Of a stretch of 12,141 nucleotides of DNA, positions 5,620 to 12,141 are shown piece by piece. The position numbers and the translations under genes are program-made. Under the pieces are notes generated by a model, which worked only from the letters and a program-made list of their open reading frames with translations, was not told where the DNA came from and made no database searches. Location of the stretch: the NCBI GenBank assembly GCA_033722375.1, contig JAWVZB010000093.1, forward strand, positions 1-12,141. The letters are read 5' to 3'. Position 1 is the stretch's first letter; each line of letters opens with the position of its first letter. This DNA is from JAWVZB01 sp033722375. GTDB lineage: Bacteria; Actinomycetota; Nitriliruptoria; Nitriliruptorales; Nitriliruptoraceae.

Positions 5620-6876
5620 TCAGATGTAGCCCCGGAGCGTCGCGGCCTCGACGACCCGGTCGACCGCCAGTGCAAAGGCCGCCTCGCGCATCGTGAGTCC
5701 GCCGTTGGCCTCGCGGAAGTCCCGGCATTGCCGGTAGGACGTGGCGAGCTTCTTCTCGAGTCGACGGTTGACCTCGTCGAGCTCCCACTGGAGCTCCTGG
5801 TTGTTCTGCACCCACTCGAAGTACGACACCGTCACGCCACCGGCGTTGGCGAGGATGTCGGGGACCACGAACACGCCGTTGTCGTGCAGCATCTCGTCGG
5901 CGAGCGGGGTGACCGGGTGGTTGGCGGCCTCGATGACGACGCTGGCTTTGATCTGGTCGGCGTTCTCGTCGGTGATCACCTCGCCGAGCGCCGCCGGCAT
6001 GAGCACGTCGCAGTCGAGCTCGAGCAGCTCCTCGTTGGTGATGGTCTCGGTGCCGTCCAGGTCGACCACGGAGCCGGTCTCCTCGACGTGTGCCAGAAGC
6101 TCGCCGATGTCGAGGCCGGTGGGATCGTGGATGGCCCCCTTGATGTCGCTGACCGCCACCACCTTGTAGCCCTGCTCGTCGGCGATGCGAGCCGCCCAGG
6201 ATCCGACGTTGCCGAACCCCTGGATCGCCATCGTCTTGCCGTCCGGAGGCCCCAGATCGAGGTCCTTGAGCGCCTCGTTGGTCACGATGACACAGCCCCG
6301 CCCTGTCGCCTCCTCCCGGCCCTTGCTGCCACCGAGCGCGATCGGCTTCCCCGTCACGATCTGGGTCGTGTGCCCGTGCTGGCTCCCGTACTGATCCATG
6401 AACCAGCTCATGACTTGCGCGTTCGTGTTCATGTCGGGCGCGGGGATATCACGCGTCGGGCCGATGATGTGGCTGATCTGGCCGAAGTAGCGGCGCGACA
6501 TCCGTTCGAGCTCGACCATCGACATCCCCGTCGGATCGACCTGGATCCCGCCTTTCGCCCCGCCGAACGGGATGTCGACCAAGGCGGTCTTCCAGGTCAT
6601 CAGCGACGCGAGCGCCCGCACCTCGTCGAGGTTGGCCGCGGGGTGGTAGCGGATCCCCCCCTTGTAGGGGCCCCGGGCGCCGTTGTGCTGGACGCGGTAG
6701 CCGATGTACACGTCGAGGTCACCGCTGTCGCGACGGACCGGAACCTGCACTCGGAGCTCGCGGTAGGTGCCCGACAGGACCGCTACCGCGGCGTCCGAGA
6801 GCTCATCGATGTCGGCCGCCTTGTGGAAGAAGTAGTTCACCGACTCGAACGGCGTCATATCCGGACGGATCTCCAA
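5620..6876 (-). CDS. gdhA: Glutamate dehydrogenase (small hexameric type, probably NAD-linked)
   Basis: This cytoplasmic enzyme interconverts glutamate with 2-oxoglutarate plus ammonia. The 418 residues fit the roughly 50-kDa hexameric class (RocG/GudB-like). Substrate and catalytic residues are K72 in GPYKGGIRYHP, K96 in MTWKTALVDIP, catalytic K108 in PFGGAKGGI, and D148 in APDMNTN. The Rossmann loop is GFGNVG (220-225), and the second strand ends in D244 (AVSDIKG), which favours NAD over NADP. The start is TTG at 6876-6874: a perfect AAGGAGG lies five bases upstream, whereas the ATG six codons later has none. The gene begins 68 bases after an unrecognised small gene on the same strand, so the pair may be co-transcribed. 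A short palindrome lies in that gap. Confidence 0.97.
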   Translation of the reverse strand: MEIRPDMTPFESVNYFFHKAADIDELSDAAVAVLSGTYRELRVQVPVRRDSGDLDVYIGYRVQHNGARGPYKGGIRYHPAANLDEVRALASLMTWKTALVDIPFGGAKGGIQVDPTGMSMVELERMSRRYFGQISHIIGPTRDIPAPDMNTNAQVMSWFMDQYGSQHGHTTQIVTGKPIALGGSKGREEATGRGCVIVTNEALKDLDLGPPDGKTMAIQGFGNVGSWAARIADEQGYKVVAVSDIKGAIHDPTGLDIGELLAHVEETGSVVDLDGTETITNEELLELDCDVLMPAALGEVITDENADQIKASVVIEAANHPVTPLADEMLHDNGVFVVPDILANAGGVTVSYFEWVQNNQELQWELDEVNRRLEKKLATSYRQCRDFREANGGLTMREAAFALAVDRVVEAATLRGYI

Positions 6877-6881
6877 GGCTG

Positions 6882-6888
6882 CCTCCTT
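6882..6888 (-). promoter_or_regulatory. Ribosome binding site deciding the TTG start of gdhA
   Basis: On the minus strand AAGGAGG is followed by five bases and then TTG GAG ATC. This is the strongest Shine-Dalgarno match seen in the window and argues for the TTG over the internal ATG at 6858-6856. Confidence 0.85.
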
Positions 6889-6912
6889 CGCTCCCCGAAC
6901 GATGTAAGCAGC

Positions 6913-6926
6913 CGGACAGATGTCCG
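6913..6926. promoter_or_regulatory. Short palindrome upstream of gdhA
   Basis: CGGACA (6913-6918) and TGTCCG (6921-6926) are perfect inverted arms separated by two bases, centred about 43 bases before the gdhA start. The position suits an operator in the gap between the small gene and gdhA. At this length it could be chance. Confidence 0.3.
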
Positions 6927-6944
6927 TCGAGGCCTCGCCCCTGG

Positions 6945-7271
6945 TCAGGCGGCGAGGCTCGGCATGCTGACCCGGACGGCGTGCTCGATGTCGACGAGGT
7001 CCATGAGGAGCCGACGACAGGTGAGACCGTCACTGAGCGGGAGAACTGCGCTGCTGCCGTCGAGCTGAGAGGCGACGACCCGAACGGCGAGGTCCACCTG
7101 TTCGCGGCGGCCGGGACGCCAGGCGTCGTGGCGTCGACGGAGCATCCGCAGGCGGAGCTCGCGGAGGTGGACGGAAGGATCTGGTCCCCCGACCTGGTGG
7201 CTCGTGCGCAGGGCCCAAGCCGCAGCGTCGATGGCGCGGGAGAGTCTGGTGGCGATCTGGGAGTCGGGCAT
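6945..7271 (-). CDS. Hypothetical 108-residue protein upstream of gdhA
   Basis: I do not recognise a family. The predicted protein is soluble and largely helical: an Ala-rich helix (SRAIDAAAWALRTS, about 11-24), a strongly basic stretch (RELRLRMLRRRHDAWRPGRRE, about 37-57), then AVRVVASQL and a C-terminal helix around LTCRRLLMDLVDIEHAV. Support for a real gene is the strongly G/C-biased third codon position, a GAGGA eight bases before the ATG at 7271, and its filling of an otherwise long gap on the same strand as gdhA. An ATG at 7307 in the same frame lacks a ribosome site, and the still longer upstream frame is low-complexity shadow. The basic patch could bind nucleic acid, but that is speculation. 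The position suggests co-transcription with gdhA and a divergent promoter region shared with sdhC. Confidence 0.65.
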   Translation of the reverse strand: MPDSQIATRLSRAIDAAAWALRTSHQVGGPDPSVHLRELRLRMLRRRHDAWRPGRREQVDLAVRVVASQLDGSSAVLPLSDGLTCRRLLMDLVDIEHAVRVSMPSLAA

Positions 7272-7279
7272 CGGAGGTT

Positions 7280-7284
7280 TCCTC
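7280..7284 (-). promoter_or_regulatory. Ribosome binding site of the small gdhA-linked gene
   Basis: GAGGA on the minus strand, eight bases before the ATG at 7271, selects this start over the ATG at 7307. The site can pair with a following CCTC in a four-base stem, which might partly mask it. Confidence 0.5.
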
Positions 7285-7351
7285 GGTCGGTGCCCCGTGG
7301 GGCTCATCACCCGGTCAGACGCATGGACCGCTGGTCCGGTTGCACCCGGAG

Positions 7352-7381
7352 CCGCCGAGATCCGCCCGCTAGTCTCGGCGG
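7352..7381. promoter_or_regulatory. 9-bp perfect inverted repeat over the putative sdhC promoter
   Basis: CCGCCGAGA (7352-7360) and TCTCGGCGG (7373-7381) are perfect complements with a 12-base spacer. The CTAGTCT box (7369-7375), the sdhC candidate for the recurring CTAnnCT element, runs into the right arm. A dimeric regulator bound here would cover the -10 region. As RNA it would form a stable stem-loop if transcription starts further upstream. The region lies between divergent genes, so it could serve both directions. Confidence 0.5.
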
Positions 7382-7392
7382 TCGAGCCCCCA

Positions 7393-7410
7393 CCGGGCCC
7401 CGGCGCCCGG
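7393..7410 (+). other. GC-rich hairpin in the sdhC leader
   Basis: CCGGGC (7393-7398) and GCCCGG (7405-7410) pair around a six-base loop, ending ten bases before the sdhC ribosome site (AGGAG, 7421-7425). It could influence translation or simply reflect high GC. Confidence 0.3.
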
Positions 7411-7431
7411 GACGCCCACGAGGAGTGGACG

Positions 7432-8223
7432 ATGGCCAGCGACGTCAGCACCCAGGAGCCCGACGGACCGACCGATCCGGCTCCGCTCGAGCAGGTGGAG
7501 AAAGCCGGCCAGAAGCCGACCACCACGCGATCGAAGCCGTGGTTGCTGGAGCTCTACGGCACCGCCGTCGGCAAGAAGTACGTCATGGCGGTCACGGGCA
7601 TCATCGGCATGGGCTACGTGTTCGCCCACATGATCGGGAACCTCAAGGTCTACCTCGGTCCCGAGTCGATCAACCACTACGGCGAGTGGCTCCGCGAGTC
7701 GCTCGGCTACCCGATCCTCCCCCACACCATGACGCTGTGGCTCATGCGGATCGTGCTCATCGCCGCGCTGGTCCTGCACGTGCTCGCTGCCTACCAGCTC
7801 ACGACCACGAACTGGCGCGCCCGTTCGACCCGCTACCAGAGCCAGCGCGACTACATCGCCGCAGACTTCGCCGCGCGGACCATGCGGTGGACCGGCGTGA
7901 TCGTCCTGCTCTTCATCGGCTACCACCTCGCCGACTTCACCTGGGGCTGGGAGGTGGTCAACCCCGACTTCGAGCGGGGCGACGTCTACAACAACATGGT
8001 CGCGAGCTTCTCGAACCCGTGGGTCGCCGCCTGGTACGTCGCGGCGAACCTCGCCCTTGGGGTGCACCTCTACCACGGCTCCTGGAGCCTGTTCCAGAGC
8101 CTCGGTGTGAACTCGCCCCGCTTCAACCCGTGGCGGCGCTGGTTCGCGGTCGGGTTCACACTCGTCGTGATCGTCCCCAACATCAGCTTCCCGGTGTCGG
8201 TCCTGACCGGGATCATCGGTTGA
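7432..8223 (+). CDS. sdhC: Succinate dehydrogenase, diheme cytochrome b558-type membrane subunit
   Basis: This is the membrane anchor of complex II, carrying two hemes b and handling electrons between the iron-sulfur subunit and the quinone pool. It has 263 residues and five predicted helices (about 47-74, 100-123, 150-170, 195-217, 236-258). Four histidines fall where the type B succinate/fumarate reductases place heme ligands: H66 (FAHMIGN), H116 (VLHVLAAY), H165 (GYHLADF) and H212 (GVHLYHG). Their spacing of 50, 49 and 47 resembles that of Wolinella FrdC. The first 36 residues are hydrophilic and rich in Pro, Asp, Glu and Thr. ATG 7432 has AGGAG six bases upstream; the in-frame ATG at 7204 would add a low-complexity tail running through the promoter region and is rejected. 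It is the first gene of sdhCAB. Confidence 0.95.
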   Translation: MASDVSTQEPDGPTDPAPLEQVEKAGQKPTTTRSKPWLLELYGTAVGKKYVMAVTGIIGMGYVFAHMIGNLKVYLGPESINHYGEWLRESLGYPILPHTMTLWLMRIVLIAALVLHVLAAYQLTTTNWRARSTRYQSQRDYIAADFAARTMRWTGVIVLLFIGYHLADFTWGWEVVNPDFERGDVYNNMVASFSNPWVAAWYVAANLALGVHLYHGSWSLFQSLGVNSPRFNPWRRWFAVGFTLVVIVPNISFPVSVLTGIIG

Positions 8224-8252
8224 GCGCCCCGCCACAGCAGTAGGAGAGCGAC

Positions 8253-10288
<2,036 letters not shown>

Positions 10289-10292
<4 letters not shown>

Positions 10293-11041
10293 AGCTCACG
10301 CTCGAGATCTGGCGCCAAGCCGGCCCCGAGGCCGAGGGCGGCTTCGAGACCTACGAGGTCGACGACGTCTCGCCCGACCAGTCGTTCCTCGAGATGCTCG
10401 ATCAGCTCAACGAGCAGTTGATCAACGACGGCGAGGAGCCGATCGAGTTCGCCCACGACTGCCGCGAAGGGATCTGCGGCACGTGCGGAGTCATGATCGA
10501 CGGCGTCGCCCACGGCCCGCAGCGCGGTACCGCGACGTGCCAGCTCCACATGCGTCACTACTCGGACGGCGACACGATCGTGATCGAGCCGTTCCGCGCC
10601 ACCGGGTTCCCGATCATCAAGGATCTCGTCGTCGACCGGGCCGCCTTCGACCGCATCATCGAGTCGGGTGGCTACATCTCGGTCGACACCGGCCAGGCGC
10701 CGGACGCGAACCTCACGCCCATCCCGAAGGATCTCGCCGACCGCGCCATGGACGCCGCAGCCTGCATCGGCTGCGGGGCGTGCGTGGCAGCCTGCCCGAA
10801 CGGGGCGGCGCAGCTGTTCACCGCGGCGAAGGTCAGCCACCTCAACCTCCTCCCGCAGGGTCAGGCCGAGCGCAACGCCCGCGCCGAGGGCATGGTCGAG
10901 ACCATGGAGGAGTTCTTCGGGTCCTGCACCAACATGGGGGAGTGCGAGGCGGTGTGCCCCAAGGAGATCTCGCTCGACTTCATCGCGATGATGAACCGCG
11001 ACTACCTGCGAGCCAAGTTCGCGAGCCGCCGCTCCGGCTGA
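10289..11041 (+). CDS. sdhB: Succinate dehydrogenase iron-sulfur subunit
   Basis: This subunit wires electrons from FAD in SdhA to the heme/quinone subunit SdhC. It has 250 residues. The [2Fe-2S] ligands are C58, C63, C66 and C84 in the ferredoxin-like N-terminal domain (CREGICGTCG). The C-terminal domain has CIGCGACVAACP (C159, C162, C165, C169) and a second group C213, C219, C223. By analogy with E. coli SdhB, the [4Fe-4S] cluster uses C159, C162, C165 and C223, and the [3Fe-4S] cluster uses C169, C213 and C219. All expected ligands are present. GTG 10289 overlaps the sdhA stop by four bases, with GAGGAG six bases upstream, so the two are translationally coupled. Hairpins follow the stop. 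Confidence 0.97.
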
Positions 11042-11057
11042 TCTCCGGCGGGGCGGA

Positions 11058-11112
11058 CGTCGCGTTCGGACCGGTTGACCGGACCGGCTGCGACGAGCTG
11101 CTGGCACGCAGC
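11058..11112 (+). terminator. Tandem hairpins ending sdhCAB
   Basis: The first hairpin (11058-11095) has CGTCGC pairing with GCGACG at the base, then CGG/CCG and CCGG/CCGG inside, with one A:A and one T:C mismatch and two G-T pairs, closing on TTGA. All arms share one centre. A second hairpin follows directly: GCTGC/GCAGC (11097-11112) with a six-base loop. A looser stem (CCGCC/GGCGG plus CCGG/CCGG, 11026-11056) overlaps the sdhB stop. There is no T-tract. This is probably the operon terminator; the inner CCGGTTGACCGG could also be an operator. Confidence 0.6.
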
Positions 11113-11117
11113 GAGGG

Positions 11118-11124
11118 CTAGCCT
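11118..11124 (+). promoter_or_regulatory. Putative -10 box for the mutase gene (CTAGCCT)
   Basis: CTAGCCT lies 30 bases before the mutase start and immediately after the sdhB hairpins. It fits the CTAnnCT box found before four other units. A TTGACC at 11075-11080 is too far upstream (38 bases) to be its -35. Confidence 0.35.
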
Positions 11125-11154
11125 CGGGTGCACGCTTCCTCTCCTGGAGTGACG

Positions 11155-12141
<987 letters not shown>

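Noticed and set aside
5728..7068. A 446-codon plus-strand frame opposite gdhA
   Set aside because: It is the complement shadow of gdhA, low in hydrophobic order and rich in Arg, His and Val, and it runs through the gdhA ribosome site.
7204..7431. Upstream start for sdhC at 7204
   Set aside because: The added 76 residues cross the putative promoter and inverted repeat and resemble translated non-coding DNA. ATG 7432 has a good ribosome site.
11075..11124. TTGACC (11075) with TAGCCT (11119) as a promoter pair
   Set aside because: The spacing is 38 bases, far beyond the 16-18 needed, and TTGACC lies at the centre of the sdhB hairpin.

Overview
The window reads as ordinary chromosome from a high-GC actinobacterium. 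The codon third positions are strongly G/C, the protein families are actinobacterial (a 'LigA-named' two-helix membrane protein, a DUF6141-like protein, a Corynebacterium-style SdhCAB), and GTG and TTG starts are used. Acidimicrobiia (Ilumatobacter-like) is my best guess from remembered sequence style; a search would be needed to confirm it. No phage, insertion sequence, CRISPR array, rRNA or tRNA is visible.

Layout, left to right: the 3' part of a response-regulator receiver protein (1-390, +); folD (431-1312, +); a 272-base non-coding stretch with several small stem-loops and a 34-bp tandem repeat whose two units each hold a TTGTGAA...CACAA dyad; a two-helix membrane protein (1585-2133, +) closed by a very strong hairpin terminator; mdh (2261-3247, +) followed 8 bases later by a small Trp-rich membrane protein (3256-3747, +); trpS (3790-4791, +), which overlaps a YihY/BrkB-family membrane protein by one base (4791-5606, +). 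On the opposite strand, gdhA (6876-5620, -) converges on that gene with only 13 bases between the stop codons, and an unrecognised 108-residue protein (7271-6945, -) lies just upstream of gdhA. A 160-base divergent region leads to sdhC-sdhA-sdhB (7432-11041, +). After tandem hairpins, the window ends inside an acyl-CoA (methylmalonyl-CoA type) mutase large subunit gene (11155 onward, +).

Most of the genes fit central carbon and nitrogen metabolism. The mutase produces succinyl-CoA from branched acyl-CoA (propionate, odd-chain or branched-chain carbon). SdhCAB oxidises succinate to fumarate and feeds the quinone pool. Malate dehydrogenase completes the step to oxaloacetate. Glutamate dehydrogenase joins 2-oxoglutarate to ammonia and glutamate. 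FolD supplies one-carbon folates, and TrpS charges tRNA-Trp.

The most interesting material is non-coding. It comprises the paired Rex-like dyads, a perfect 9-bp inverted repeat over the putative sdhC promoter, a recurring CTAnnCT box upstream of five transcription units, and a nested 38-nt hairpin after sdhB. I found no clear new multi-gene system. The gene content is largely housekeeping.
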